From Roseburia_C sp031555935 (GTDB lineage Bacteria > Bacillota > Clostridia > Lachnospirales > Lachnospiraceae), in contig JAVBTX010000010.1 of assembly GCA_031555935.1 (NCBI GenBank), forward strand, positions 62,001 to 126,000: DNA of 64,000 nucleotides, read 5' to 3'. Both the position numbers and the translations under genes were made by a program. Under the pieces are notes generated by a model. It worked only from the letters and a program-made list of their open reading frames with translations. It made no database searches and was not told the DNA's origin. Every line of letters begins with the position of its first letter. Positions within the stretch are counted from its first letter, which is position 1. Shown in pieces: positions 32,516 through 42,187 of the stretch.

Positions 32516-32770
32516 ATGAATTACATACACGAAGATGGGAATTTTTTGATAGAACGAGTCGAGGTGGACATGAAAGTTAGTGTTGCCAGACAGTTTGTAT
32601 ATTATCGCAAATTAAAAGGATTAACCCAGGAGGAATTGGCTAAGCGAGCAGGGACTAGTAGAACAAATATAACGCGGTTTGAGAGTGGCAGTTACAATCC
32701 CTCTGTTGAGATGATGGTTAGGATTGCAACTGCACTTGGAGTAAGACTTAATATTACACTGGAAGAATAA
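32516..32770 (+). CDS. XRE-family transcriptional regulator, antitoxin-like
   Basis: 84 residues (or 66 if ATG 32570, preceded by GAGGTGG, is used). The HTH_3 domain covers ARQFVYYRKLKGLTQEELAKRAGTSRTNITRFESGSYNPSVEMMVRIATALGVRLNI. It lies right behind a promoter with two matching dyads and 39 bp before the LPD3-like gene. That two-gene layout is typical of autoregulated toxin-antitoxin pairs, but the role is inferred. Confidence 0.85.
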   Translation: MNYIHEDGNFLIERVEVDMKVSVARQFVYYRKLKGLTQEELAKRAGTSRTNITRFESGSYNPSVEMMVRIATALGVRLNITLEE

Positions 32771-32809
32771 TTGGGTGAGTATTACCAATATGTAACAAAG
32801 GAGGAGGAA

Positions 32810-33349
32810 ATGCTCGCGGAAGATGTAAGTAGAAATGTAAGTATTATTCAAGACACAGATGAAAATAAAATTGTCGTGATACATGATATTCATTTTAAAG
32901 GTAAGCGTCACATTTGCTGGGAGGATGTTGAGAAATATTTGAAACAATACATAGGTGAGTTTTATGAAATGGCAGAATCATTAGATATTGTCCATATTGG
33001 CAATGAGTTTGCAGATGAGTTCCGAGGCTCCAAAGATACTGTCCGTTTAAAAGGAACCTTGGCAAAAGCTAAAGCAAATGCAGCTTCGGGCGTGCCTGAA
33101 TTGATTGAAATAGCATCAAATAAACGATTTAAAGTAAATTTGAATGATAAACATAAAAATAATGCAAAATATGGCTGGTTCCGTTATGATTCAAGATTTG
33201 CTCTGCCAGTATATGATGATAATGGAGAAGTGGAAAGATATAATATTTTTCATGTAGAGATGTTGATTCGTCATGATGCAGATGGTAAACTATATCTATA
33301 TGATATTGTGAATATAAAAAAGGAACCGAGCAACCCGCATAGGCAATAA
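32810..33349 (+). CDS. LPD3/BECR-fold-like protein, putative nuclease-type partner of XRE
   Basis: 179 residues from ATG 32810; AAGGAGGAGG ends only 2 bases before it, so the start may vary (TTG 32771 is also in frame). The last 70 residues (HKNNAKYGWFRYDSRFALPVYDDNGEVERYN then FHVEMLIRHDADGKLYLYDIVNIKKE) strongly resemble a domain found in large polyvalent proteins of conjugative elements and phages (LPD3), related to the barnase/EndoU/RelE (BECR) nuclease fold. The N-terminal 100 residues are not recognised. Catalytic residues cannot be assigned by eye. A stand-alone copy beside an XRE gene suggests a toxin or a remnant of a mobile element. Confidence 0.6.
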   Translation: MLAEDVSRNVSIIQDTDENKIVVIHDIHFKGKRHICWEDVEKYLKQYIGEFYEMAESLDIVHIGNEFADEFRGSKDTVRLKGTLAKAKANAASGVPELIEIASNKRFKVNLNDKHKNNAKYGWFRYDSRFALPVYDDNGEVERYNIFHVEMLIRHDADGKLYLYDIVNIKKEPSNPHRQ

Positions 33350-33496
33350 TCCGTACGGTAACAAACCCAGTTCCTTTGTAACACAATAATACCGTATAAT
33401 GGCTAAAAAAGCAATATTTAAATTAAATCGGAAGCGGATGCGTGAAAAATAAAGTTACAGTTCACACGCAATACAACGAAGAAAAGGAGCATGTAC

Positions 33497-35122
33497 ATGA
33501 ACAAACAAGAACCGTGGTGGAAAAGCACCGTAGTGTATCAAATTTACCCAAGGAGTTTTCAGGACAGCACCGGTAACGGTACCGGAGACATCCTTGGAAT
33601 TATCAATCGTCTGGACTATTTAGAGGAACTGGGCATCGGCGCAATCTGGCTGTCCCCAGTATGCAAATCGCCGCAGGACGACAATGGCTACGACATTTCC
33701 GATTATCAGGATATTGACCCGCTGTTTGGAACCCTAGAAGATATGGACAAGTTGATTGCCGAAGCAAAGAAACGAGATATTCGGATTCTGCTGGATTTGG
33801 TTCTGAACCATACCTCTGACGAACACCGCTGGTTCTTGGAGGCAAAAAAAGGGAAAGACAATCCATACCATGATTACTATGTATGGCGTGATGGCGAAGA
33901 GGGAACCATGCCAAATGATATGGGCAGTGTCTTTGGCGGTCCGGCATGGGAGTGGGTACCGGAATTACAGCAGTATTATTTCCATCAGTTTTCCAGAAGA
34001 CAGCCGGATTTGAATTGGGATAATCCAAAGGTACGCGCAGAGCTTTATCAGATGATTATCTGGTGGCGTCAGCGTGGCATCGGTGGATTTCGAATGGATG
34101 TTATTGACCAGGTGGCAAAAGAGCCGGATAAAAAGATTACCAACAATGGGCCCAAGCTCCATGAATATTTGCAGGAAATGGCGAGAGAGGCATTTGAAAA
34201 TGACCAGGATTTGCTGACGGTTGGTGAGGCCTGGGGTGCGAATACCGAAATTGCAAAGCTATATAGCAATCCCGATGGCAGTGAATTTTCGATGGTATTT
34301 CAGTTTGAACATATCGGTTTAGACCAGCAGGAGGGCAAAGAAAAATGGGATGTTGCCCCACTGCAATTATCTGACCTCAAACGAGTATTAGGAAAATGGC
34401 AGACGGAATTATTTGGACAAGGCTGGAATAGTCTGTTTTGGGATAATCATGATTTGCCGCGAATTGTCTCACGCTGGGGTAATGATGGGGAATACCGCAT
34501 CGAATCTGCGAAAATGTTAGCCACGTTACTCCATGGGCTTCAGGGAACACCTTATATCTACCAAGGCGAAGAACTTGGCATGACAAATGTCAAATATGAG
34601 TTGGAAGACTATCAGGACATTGAAACACTCAATATGTATCAGGGGAGAATTGCCAGCGGCTATACAAAGGATGAGATTATGCGTTCCATTTATGCCAAAG
34701 GGCGTGATAATGCCCGTACACCAATGCAGTGGAGTGCGGAGGATAATGCCGGTTTTACAACTGGCAAACCGTGGCTTAAGGTTAACCCAAACTATATCCA
34801 GATAAATGCAAAGCAGCAAATGGCTGATGAAAATTCTATTTTTCATTATTATAAAAAACTGGTTGCGTTGCGTAAAGAGTATGAAGTGTTCCGCAGCGGA
34901 AGATACGTTCCGCTTCTGGCAGAGAGCGAGGAAATCTTTGCATATGCAAGGAAAATCACAGAACAGCAATTGGTGGTAATCTGTAATTTTTATGAAAAAC
35001 AGAAAACTTTTGAACTACCAGAGGAATATCGAGGAGAGAAGACAGTGTTGCTGTCAAATTATGATAAAGTTCAAAAGGAGAACGAGTTGCAACCATATGA
35101 GGCGAGGATTTATTTGATGTAA
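33497..35122 (+). CDS. oligo-1,6-glucosidase / alpha-glucosidase (GH13_31)
   Basis: 541 residues from ATG 33497, which has AAAGGAG 7 bases upstream; ATG 33491 is too close. It is cytosolic, with no signal peptide. It cleaves alpha-1,6 (and perhaps alpha-1,4) ends of short malto- and isomalto-oligosaccharides. The start EPWWKSTVVYQIYPRSFQDS is typical. Catalytic residues are Asp201 (GFRMDVIDQVAKEP), Glu244 (TVGEAWGAN) and Asp319 (FWDNHDLPR). It can finish digestion of products from the pullulanase at 4393. Confidence 0.92.
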   Translation: MNKQEPWWKSTVVYQIYPRSFQDSTGNGTGDILGIINRLDYLEELGIGAIWLSPVCKSPQDDNGYDISDYQDIDPLFGTLEDMDKLIAEAKKRDIRILLDLVLNHTSDEHRWFLEAKKGKDNPYHDYYVWRDGEEGTMPNDMGSVFGGPAWEWVPELQQYYFHQFSRRQPDLNWDNPKVRAELYQMIIWWRQRGIGGFRMDVIDQVAKEPDKKITNNGPKLHEYLQEMAREAFENDQDLLTVGEAWGANTEIAKLYSNPDGSEFSMVFQFEHIGLDQQEGKEKWDVAPLQLSDLKRVLGKWQTELFGQGWNSLFWDNHDLPRIVSRWGNDGEYRIESAKMLATLLHGLQGTPYIYQGEELGMTNVKYELEDYQDIETLNMYQGRIASGYTKDEIMRSIYAKGRDNARTPMQWSAEDNAGFTTGKPWLKVNPNYIQINAKQQMADENSIFHYYKKLVALRKEYEVFRSGRYVPLLAESEEIFAYARKITEQQLVVICNFYEKQKTFELPEEYRGEKTVLLSNYDKVQKENELQPYEARIYLM

Positions 35123-35208
35123 AAAATTAAATCTAATACTTTACTAACGCATGAATATTTCACCAAATTTTACAAACAATAACATCACGAAATTACAGAA
35201 GTCAAAAA

Positions 35209-35222
35209 GGTAGTAAACTACC
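35209..35222. promoter_or_regulatory. GGTAGT-AA-ACTACC dyad before spoVT
   Basis: A 6-bp dyad lies 10 bases before the spoVT Shine-Dalgarno site. A TGAATA box near 35152-35157 could be a sigma-G -35 element, but the -10 is poor. Autoregulation is a possibility only. Confidence 0.3.
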
Positions 35223-35247
35223 ATAAAAAATTTGGAGGAAAGATAAG

Positions 35248-35796
35248 ATGAAGGCAACAGGAATTGTGCGCAGAATCGATGATTTGGGAAGAGTCGTCGT
35301 GCCGAAAGAAATAAGAAGAACATTGAGAATTAGAGAGGGTGATCCACTGGAAATTTTTACCGACCGGGAAGGCGAAATCATTCTCAAAAAATATTCACCA
35401 ATTGGAGAGCTTAGTCAGTTCGCAGGACAGTACGCCGAGAGTCTGGCGCAAACGACCGGGCAACTAGTATGTATTACGGATCGTGACCATGTTGTGGCAG
35501 CAGCTGGCAGCGGTAAAAAAGAATTTGAGGGAAAACCAATCAGCAAACAGTTGGAGAGTGCCATCGAAGAAAGAGAAAATATATTAGCTGAAAAAACGGA
35601 TAGCAAATTCATGAAAATAACATTAGATGATAATGGCGAATTTGCAGCGCAGGCAATTAGCACGATTATTTGCGAAGGTGATGCAATCGGTGCAGTCGTA
35701 ATCTACAACAAAGACGAAAAAGCGAAGGTTGGCGAAACCGAAAGTAAGCTGGTACTGACAGCGGCGGGGTTTCTGGGACGACAAATGGAACAATAG
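35248..35796 (+). CDS. spoVT: stage V sporulation protein T, AbrB-family regulator
   Basis: 182 residues. The N-terminal swapped-hairpin AbrB DNA-binding domain is ATGIVRRIDDLGRVVVPKEIRRTLRIREGDPLEIFTDREGEI (about 3-45). A C-terminal GAF-like domain follows (about 55-178). In Bacillus it tunes late forespore genes under sigma-G. TTTGGAGGAAAG precedes the ATG. Its presence suggests a spore-forming ancestry; some non-sporing relatives also keep it. A terminator follows at 35811. Confidence 0.93.
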   Translation: MKATGIVRRIDDLGRVVVPKEIRRTLRIREGDPLEIFTDREGEIILKKYSPIGELSQFAGQYAESLAQTTGQLVCITDRDHVVAAAGSGKKEFEGKPISKQLESAIEERENILAEKTDSKFMKITLDDNGEFAAQAISTIICEGDAIGAVVIYNKDEKAKVGETESKLVLTAAGFLGRQMEQ

Positions 35797-35810
35797 AAAA
35801 ATGGTATGGA

Positions 35811-35859
35811 AAAGAGTGGTCTTGGCCCTATAAAGGTGCAAAAGGCCGCTTTTCTTTTT
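35811..35859 (+). terminator. terminator after spoVT
   Basis: AAAGAGTGGTCTT pairs with AAGGCCGCTTTTCT using G-U pairs, and TTTTT follows. Confidence 0.6.
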
Positions 35860-35942
35860 GCTAGGAATCTTTTTTAGTTTGCATAAGAAAATAAGGTTCG
35901 ATATAATAGCAGAGGAAATGTAAATATGTAAGAGGGGGACTC

Positions 35943-38666
35943 ATGAATAAATTTATTTTTTCGTTATTAACAGTTGTATTTGTGGTGACCGGCCTATCCG
36001 GTATGGTGTATGGGGCGCCAGCGGAAACGGGAATGGTAGGTGACTATCATGACGTAGAATTGCCGTATCCATCCAGTTTGGAGACGGATTTACCACCACT
36101 AAAGGGAACACCACCAACGTCATATAGTAGTCGTACAAGTTTGCCGACAATTAGAAATCAAGGTCAATATGGGACGTGCTGGGCATTTTCATCAATGGCT
36201 TCAGCAGAGGCAGAAATGATTTCAAAGAGTAGGGCAATTAACGGTAAAACTGCAACCGGAAGTAATACCGATCTTTCAGAATATCAGTTGGCACACTTTT
36301 TTTATAATTCAGTAGATGATCCACTCGGAAATACAGGTTATGACATGACAATTGGTATGGATGATGGTCAGGCATTAACTGGGCTGAGTTATTTGAATCG
36401 AGGCGGGAATATGAAGTTTTCGACCTGGAGTATGGCTGCCTGGAAGGCTGGTGCGGCAGAGGGTACAGCACCATATACAAGTATTACTAGTACCGGTGGA
36501 TACTTGGATGATGAAGTTGCCTTTGATGATATTGCACACTTGCAAAATGCCTATTGGATTTATCTTGGTGACACAACCAGAGTAAAAGACATGATAATGG
36601 AGTATGGCGGGGTATCGTTTGCGTATTATTCGGACGATTACTACTACAGTGCAGATAACAAGTCTTACTTCCAAAAAAATACAACTTCAACCAATCACGC
36701 TGTTTTTATTGTCGGATGGGATGACAATTACAGCAAAAGCAACTTTAATTCTGCTTGTCGTCCAACGAATAATGGCGCATGGCTGGTTCGCAATAGTTGG
36801 GGGAGTAACTGGGGAGATGGCGGATATTTTTGGATATCCTATGAAGACACATCAATTGTCGGGACCGATGGCTGGGGATATGTTTTTCAGTTTGAATCAG
36901 CCGATAACTACGATTACAATTACCAATATGACGGAAGCTGTGGAAGGCAGTATTATACGGTTGGCATAAATGGTTCGGTAGCAAATCGTTTTGATGTCTA
37001 TGGTACTGAGTATCAGGAGCTGGATGCGGTATCACTGGGGCTATACGCCGAAAATGTCAACTATAGCATTCAGATATACTTAAATCCACAAGCTGGTAAT
37101 CCGACTAGTGGATATCCATTGCTATCAACACCGCAGACGGGAAAAACCACCTATGTGGGATATCATACAATACCATTAAAAGAAACGGTGATATTAGCAC
37201 CAGAGTCAAGCTTTTCGGTTGTATTCACCTTTCCAAATGGAGCATCGTGTTTTGCGGATACTACATATGACAATGGTGATTGGATTCGATTTATTAGTGA
37301 TACTTCACCAAATCAGAGTTTCCTTAAAGGAGCTGCTTCAAGTAGCTGGTTTGATTTAGATAAAAACGGAGACTGCGTCCGCATCAAGGCCTTCACCAAT
37401 GAAATTTCTGAGCCCACGGCCACATCAGAAAAACCCCTGATAAAAGCCAATGCAACCACATGGGATGATGGCGTGATGGGAATCTATGCCGGAACAAGTT
37501 TGATTAGTACAAGGAGATTTTCATCACCTTGGTACATGACGCTAGATACCGAGCGGGTAACGTGGAATGGGACAAGTTCATTACCAAAAGTTACCTCAGT
37601 AACCGACTGGGATGATAATATTATACCAGCCAGCGAGTATACCGTTACATATCCAAACTTGGGGTTTGGCTATAATGAGGCGGTGGTAACATTTAAGAGT
37701 ACCAGTGCCAAATATCAAGGAATGCTAACTGCCAATTTTGAACTGATTGAAAATACATCAAAGCGTACCACCGTTGTCACCAAAGCGGATGCAAGCACTG
37801 GCATGAACGGCAAGACGGCGATTACAAACGGTGGGATTGAAGTTTCGGCAACCGCAATAGCCGTACCAAACAAAATAGAACTAGAGGGCATTAGCTTTAA
37901 TTATACCGGTAAGGCAATTAAACCAACCGTAAAAGCAGTCTATGATAAGAGCAATGGCAAAGTAGCCGCATCAAATTATACCGTATCATACAGCAGTAAT
38001 CCAATTGCTGTCGGAACCTATCAAGTAACCGTAACCTTTGCAGGCAGTAAGTATATGGGTAAGCTCGTCACATCCTATACCATTAAAAATGCAACCACAG
38101 ACAAGGTAAAAAGTCTCCAAGGCAGCACAACCGGAACGACAACAATTAAGCTGACGTGGAAAAAACAAACTGGTGCGAGCGGCTATCATATCTATCGCTA
38201 TGACAGCAAGAGCAAAAAATATCAAAAGATAAAAACAATTACCAAGGGCACAACGGTGTCCTACACCGACAAAAAACTAAAGGCAGGAACCACCTACAAG
38301 TATAAAATATGTTCCTATAAGTCCAAATCTTCAAACACAGGACCGCTCTCTGGCATCGTGACTGTTTGTACGAAACCAAGCAAGGTAACATCCTTAAAGG
38401 TTGCCCAGAACCAGCGCACCTCACAGAAGCTTTCATGGAAGGCGGTCAGTGGCGCAGACGGATATGAAGTCTATGATTATAGCCTGAAGAAGGGCGAATT
38501 TGTGAAGGTGAAAACAATCACAAATGGTAAAAAGACCACCTATACCATAAATAAACGTGAGCCAGGCGGCGTTTACTGGTATCAGGTCAGAGCCTACAAA
38601 AAGGCAGGCGGAAGGACAGTGTATGGTGCGTACTCGAATGAGCTTAGGGCATACACAAAAGATTAG
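35943..38666 (+). CDS. secreted papain-like (C1A) cysteine peptidase with Ig-like and FN3 domains
   Basis: 907 residues with signal peptide (MNKFIFSLLTVVFVVTGLSGMVYG-AP). The peptidase domain covers about 50-320: Cys79 in RNQGQYGTCWAFSS, His252 in TNHAVFIVGWDD and Asn284 in WLVRNSWGSNWGDGGYF, with Gln in QYG as oxyanion residue. No long inhibitory propeptide is present. A beta-rich lectin-like domain (about 325-490) follows, then Ig-like domains and two FN3 domains (GYHIYRYDSKSKKYQKIK; GYEVYDYSLKKGEFVKVK) close to those of the galactanase. GAGGGGG precedes the ATG and a promoter TTTGCA-18-TATAAT sits at 35878-35907. It likely degrades external protein or modifies the cell surface. Confidence 0.92.
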   Translation: MNKFIFSLLTVVFVVTGLSGMVYGAPAETGMVGDYHDVELPYPSSLETDLPPLKGTPPTSYSSRTSLPTIRNQGQYGTCWAFSSMASAEAEMISKSRAINGKTATGSNTDLSEYQLAHFFYNSVDDPLGNTGYDMTIGMDDGQALTGLSYLNRGGNMKFSTWSMAAWKAGAAEGTAPYTSITSTGGYLDDEVAFDDIAHLQNAYWIYLGDTTRVKDMIMEYGGVSFAYYSDDYYYSADNKSYFQKNTTSTNHAVFIVGWDDNYSKSNFNSACRPTNNGAWLVRNSWGSNWGDGGYFWISYEDTSIVGTDGWGYVFQFESADNYDYNYQYDGSCGRQYYTVGINGSVANRFDVYGTEYQELDAVSLGLYAENVNYSIQIYLNPQAGNPTSGYPLLSTPQTGKTTYVGYHTIPLKETVILAPESSFSVVFTFPNGASCFADTTYDNGDWIRFISDTSPNQSFLKGAASSSWFDLDKNGDCVRIKAFTNEISEPTATSEKPLIKANATTWDDGVMGIYAGTSLISTRRFSSPWYMTLDTERVTWNGTSSLPKVTSVTDWDDNIIPASEYTVTYPNLGFGYNEAVVTFKSTSAKYQGMLTANFELIENTSKRTTVVTKADASTGMNGKTAITNGGIEVSATAIAVPNKIELEGISFNYTGKAIKPTVKAVYDKSNGKVAASNYTVSYSSNPIAVGTYQVTVTFAGSKYMGKLVTSYTIKNATTDKVKSLQGSTTGTTTIKLTWKKQTGASGYHIYRYDSKSKKYQKIKTITKGTTVSYTDKKLKAGTTYKYKICSYKSKSSNTGPLSGIVTVCTKPSKVTSLKVAQNQRTSQKLSWKAVSGADGYEVYDYSLKKGEFVKVKTITNGKKTTYTINKREPGGVYWYQVRAYKKAGGRTVYGAYSNELRAYTKD

Positions 38667-38685
38667 AAAAGTATAAACATTTTAT

Positions 38686-38724
38686 AAATTATCTACCTAC
38701 GGGTCAAACCGGGGTAGATAATTT
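38686..38724. terminator. hairpin after the C1A peptidase gene, probable terminator
   Basis: AAATTATCTACC (38686-38697) pairs exactly with GGTAGATAATTT (38713-38724). The T tract is short, so terminator strength is uncertain. Confidence 0.5.
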
Positions 38725-38779
38725 ACGTTAAGGGGTGTAAAATAGGAGCAATGACACAAAAGGAGATAAGTGAGCAAGC

Positions 38780-39487
38780 ATGAACGAGAGATTTACCCGA
38801 ACCGGACTGTTGCTGGGGGAAGAGGGCTTATATAAATTAGAGCAGGCAAGCGTAATTATTTTTGGCATTGGCGGGGTGGGCGGCTATGTTGCAGAAGCCT
38901 TGGCGAGAAGCGGCGTCGGTCAAATCACCTTGGTGGATAAAGATGTTGTGAGTATTTCCAATATCAATCGCCAGATCATTGCGACGACGAAGACCATCGG
39001 ACGAGCGAAGGCAGAGGTGATGCAGGAACGGATTGCGGAAATCAACCCAGAGGCGAAGGTGACGGTCTGCAACTGTTTTTATTTGCCCGAGACAGCGGAG
39101 CAGTTTGATTTTAACGAATATGATTATATTATCGATGCAATCGACAATGTCACCGCGAAGATAGAACTCGTAATGCGCGCGGGTGCGGCTGGAACGCCGA
39201 TTATTGCCAGCATGGGAGCGGGAAATAAATTAGAGCCATCGCGTTTTGAAATCACCGATATTTACAAAACCTCGGTCTGTCCATTGGCGAAGGTAATGCG
39301 CCGGGAGTTAAAGAAACGTGGCGTGAAAAAATTAAAAGTAGTGTACTCCCCTGAAGAGCCAATTAAGAACAACGAACCAGGCGAAGATGGACGTCGCAGT
39401 ACACCGGGCAGTATCGCCTTTGTACCTAGCGTAGCGGGCCTGTTAATAGCCGGTGAAGTGGTTAGAGAATTGACTGAGAAACAGTAA
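38780..39487 (+). CDS. tcdA: tRNA threonylcarbamoyladenosine dehydratase (ThiF/HesA family)
   Basis: A 235-residue E1-like ATP-dependent enzyme that cyclises t6A37 of tRNAs to ct6A. The Rossmann motif is IIFGIGGVGGYVAEALARSG, followed by TLVDKDVVSISNINRQ, the adenylation Arg region, and DAIDNVTAKIELV. The C-terminal part KTSVCPLAKVMRRELKKRGV is typical of TcdA rather than MoeB. GGAGATAAG precedes the ATG. The class A PBP follows after 14 bp. Confidence 0.9.
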   Translation: MNERFTRTGLLLGEEGLYKLEQASVIIFGIGGVGGYVAEALARSGVGQITLVDKDVVSISNINRQIIATTKTIGRAKAEVMQERIAEINPEAKVTVCNCFYLPETAEQFDFNEYDYIIDAIDNVTAKIELVMRAGAAGTPIIASMGAGNKLEPSRFEITDIYKTSVCPLAKVMRRELKKRGVKKLKVVYSPEEPIKNNEPGEDGRRSTPGSIAFVPSVAGLLIAGEVVRELTEKQ

Positions 39488-39501
39488 GAGGAAGGAAGCT
39501 T

Positions 39502-41577
39502 ATGTCCCGAAAGAAGAAAAAGAGAAAATACCGTGGGTTTTGGGTATTTATCCGCATACAGATATTTTTTATATTGCTGGTAGCAGGGGCATTGTCATAC
39601 TATTTTTTTGGCGGTTATGCGAAGCAGGTGCAGCAATTGTCTGCGGAAGCAAAAAAAATGGTATGGGCCTCAAATGCAGAGACCTTTCGAGCCTCCCAGA
39701 CCAGTGTGGTATATGATGCCAATGGTAGGCAGATAACCACGTTAAAAGGCGAAAAGGACGTATATTATTTGACAATCAAGGAAATACCGGTCAATGTAAC
39801 GGCCGCTATTGTCAGCATTGAGGACAAGAAATTCTATCAACACAGTGGAATAGATATCAAGGCAATTGCGCGGGCGTTTATTGCGATGGTGCGCGATGGC
39901 GAAGTAAGCCAGGGTGGTAGTACCATTACCCAGCAGTTAGCGCGCGGCGTCTTTTTAACCCAAGAAAAAACGTGGCAGCGAAAAATGGAAGAAATATTTA
40001 TGGCCACTGAGCTGGAAAAAAAATACAGCAAAGACCAGATTTTAGAATTTTATTTAAACAACATTTATTTTGGGAATGGATACTATGGCATACAAGCAGC
40101 TAGTAAAGGGTACTTTGACACAGAGATAGCAAACCTGAATTTATCAAAGCAGACATACCTATGCGCAATACCGAACAATCCAACCCTATATGACCCGGTT
40201 ATAAATAGTGACAATACCATCAAACGCCGCAATCGAATCTTGCAGCAGATGGTAGTAGATGGGAAAATTACCCAGTCAGCATGTGATTTGGCAAAGACCG
40301 ATGAGATTACCTTGAAGCGTTCTGAAACGGTAAAAAACAATTTTGTCGAAACCTACACATACTACTGTGCAACCCGTATTTTGATGGCGATGCAGGGTTT
40401 TGAATTTCAGAGCGAATTTGCTGATAAACAAGCCGCGCAGGAGTATCAGGAAGCATACGAACAGCTATATAAAGAATGTGAAAAAAGTCTGTATACCGGT
40501 GGTTATCGAATCTATACATCACTGGATTTGACGATGCAGTCGCAGCTTCAAGCGGCAGTCGACCAAAATTTAGCGGAATATACTGAGACAAATGACGAAG
40601 GAATCTACACCCTTCAGGGTGCGGCAGTGTGCATTGATAATCTGAGCGGTTTTGTGAAGGCAGTGGTCGGTGGAAGGAGTCAGGAATATCATGGCTATAC
40701 TCTAAACCGGGCCTATCAGAGCTTTCGTCAGCCGGGCAGTGCAATAAAGCCATTGATTGTCTATACCCCCTTTTTAGAACGTGGCAATACGGCTGATACA
40801 TTGGTCGAGGATGCTCCAATTGAAGATGGGCCAACAAATGCCAGCGGCAGTTATGCTGGGACAGTAACACTGCGTTATGCAGTCGAGAAGTCAATCAATA
40901 CCGTTGCCTGGCGATTGTTTGAGGAGCTGACGCCGGCAGAAGGAATGTCTTATTTAAAGGCCATGAATTTTGCCAGAATCAGCAAAGAGGATGAGCGCCC
41001 CAGTGCGGCATTAGGTGGATTTACGACTGGTACCTCACCGGTGGAGATGGCGGCCGCCTATGCAACCTTGGCTGATGGTGGAAAATATCGCAGACCAACT
41101 TGCGTGGTGAAGATTATGGATGCATCTGGAGCGGATATCTATACTTCGAATCAGGAAGAAAAAGTCATTTACAAAGAAAATGCGGCACGTACCATGACCG
41201 AGATACTAACGGGTGTGCTGACAAATGGAACGGCGGCGGGGCTGGGCATCGAAACAACGGCTAGTGCAGGCAAGACAGGGACAACCAATTCGAATAAGGA
41301 TGGCTGGTTTGTCGGCTATACTAAATACTACACAACCAGCGTTTGGGTTGGTTATGATATGCCAAAAGAATTGCCAGAGCTAAAGGGCTCAAGTTACCCA
41401 GCGGAAATTTGGCATCAATATATGCAGGAAATACATGAAGAATTGCCGTATGCAGACTTTATTGCACCGGCGGGAACAAATACCCAAGAACCGGTGAATG
41501 AGCCGGATCAAACGAAAACAGAGCAGGAGGCAGACGATGGAGAAAAAAGCGGACTTCAAAACGATGAAGAAGAGTGA
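39502..41577 (+). CDS. class A penicillin-binding protein (bifunctional transglycosylase/transpeptidase)
   Basis: 691 residues. A basic head (SRKKKKRKYRGF) and membrane segment (VFIRIQIFFILLVAGALSYYFF) anchor it. The GT51 glycosyltransferase domain spans about 75-260 (AIVSIEDKKFYQHSGIDIKAIARA; GGSTITQQLARGVFL). The transpeptidase domain has SxxK in RQPGSAIKPLIVY, SxN in VEKSINTVAWR and KTGT in ASAGKTGTTNSNKDGWFVG. It polymerises and cross-links peptidoglycan outside the membrane. The acidic tail overlaps the next gene by 41 bp. Confidence 0.93.
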   Translation: MSRKKKKRKYRGFWVFIRIQIFFILLVAGALSYYFFGGYAKQVQQLSAEAKKMVWASNAETFRASQTSVVYDANGRQITTLKGEKDVYYLTIKEIPVNVTAAIVSIEDKKFYQHSGIDIKAIARAFIAMVRDGEVSQGGSTITQQLARGVFLTQEKTWQRKMEEIFMATELEKKYSKDQILEFYLNNIYFGNGYYGIQAASKGYFDTEIANLNLSKQTYLCAIPNNPTLYDPVINSDNTIKRRNRILQQMVVDGKITQSACDLAKTDEITLKRSETVKNNFVETYTYYCATRILMAMQGFEFQSEFADKQAAQEYQEAYEQLYKECEKSLYTGGYRIYTSLDLTMQSQLQAAVDQNLAEYTETNDEGIYTLQGAAVCIDNLSGFVKAVVGGRSQEYHGYTLNRAYQSFRQPGSAIKPLIVYTPFLERGNTADTLVEDAPIEDGPTNASGSYAGTVTLRYAVEKSINTVAWRLFEELTPAEGMSYLKAMNFARISKEDERPSAALGGFTTGTSPVEMAAAYATLADGGKYRRPTCVVKIMDASGADIYTSNQEEKVIYKENAARTMTEILTGVLTNGTAAGLGIETTASAGKTGTTNSNKDGWFVGYTKYYTTSVWVGYDMPKELPELKGSSYPAEIWHQYMQEIHEELPYADFIAPAGTNTQEPVNEPDQTKTEQEADDGEKSGLQNDEEE

Positions 41578-42187
41578 AATAATAAGATTTATATGGGACT
41601 ACTTTAAATGGCATATCATCATCGCTATTATCCTGATCGCATCAGTCATCAGCTTGATTCGTCATTTTGCCACATATCAGGAACCGGTTGCCGAAATTGT
41701 GTTAATGAATTGCAGTATGATGGATGTTCAGGTTGACCCGGATTTTACGGATTTTATGGAACAGCATGGCTATGATATCAAAAAGGAAAAAGTGGCAGTA
41801 GATACCGGTTACTATGTGGACCTTGATGCAAATACCTCAGCCAACATGTATACACTTCAAGCACTGCAAACATTATTGGCAGCCGGTGGTGTAGATGTTG
41901 TGGCCGGAACCGAAGAGATTTACATGTATATGGGTGAACACTATATGGCGGCCAATCTGGAGGACTATTTATCGGCTGAAATGTTAGAAAAATATGCCGA
42001 CGATATTGTTTATATTACGGACCCGGAAACGAAGGAAAAATATCCAGGTGGAATTCAGATAGCAAATAACTGGTGGATGACCAAATATAAATACTATAGT
42101 GATGATTGCATCATTGGAATATCAAATGGCTGTCAGAAGCAGGAAGCGGCAATGAATCTGTTCATGTACATTTTAGGGGAAGATTAG
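41537..42187 (+). CDS. single-pass membrane protein coupled to the class A PBP
   Basis: 216 residues from ATG 41537 (GCAGGAGG at 41523-41530, inside the PBP gene). One membrane segment (WHIIIAIILIASVISLI, about 25-41) leads to an outside domain of about 170 residues (EIVLMNCSMMDVQVDPDFTDFMEQHGYD...). The domain loosely resembles periplasmic solute-binding folds (ALQTLLAAGGVDVVAGTEEIYMYMGEHYMAANLEDYL). Not assigned to a named family. Overlap with the PBP gene suggests coupled expression. Confidence 0.65.
   Translation: MEKKADFKTMKKSEIIRFIWDYFKWHIIIAIILIASVISLIRHFATYQEPVAEIVLMNCSMMDVQVDPDFTDFMEQHGYDIKKEKVAVDTGYYVDLDANTSANMYTLQALQTLLAAGGVDVVAGTEEIYMYMGEHYMAANLEDYLSAEMLEKYADDIVYITDPETKEKYPGGIQIANNWWMTKYKYYSDDCIIGISNGCQKQEAAMNLFMYILGED

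Noticed and set aside
33570..33585. CCGGTAACGGTACCGG, similar to the pullulanase palindrome
   Set aside because: It encodes the conserved STGNGTGD loop at the start of the GH13 enzyme and is best explained by protein sequence.
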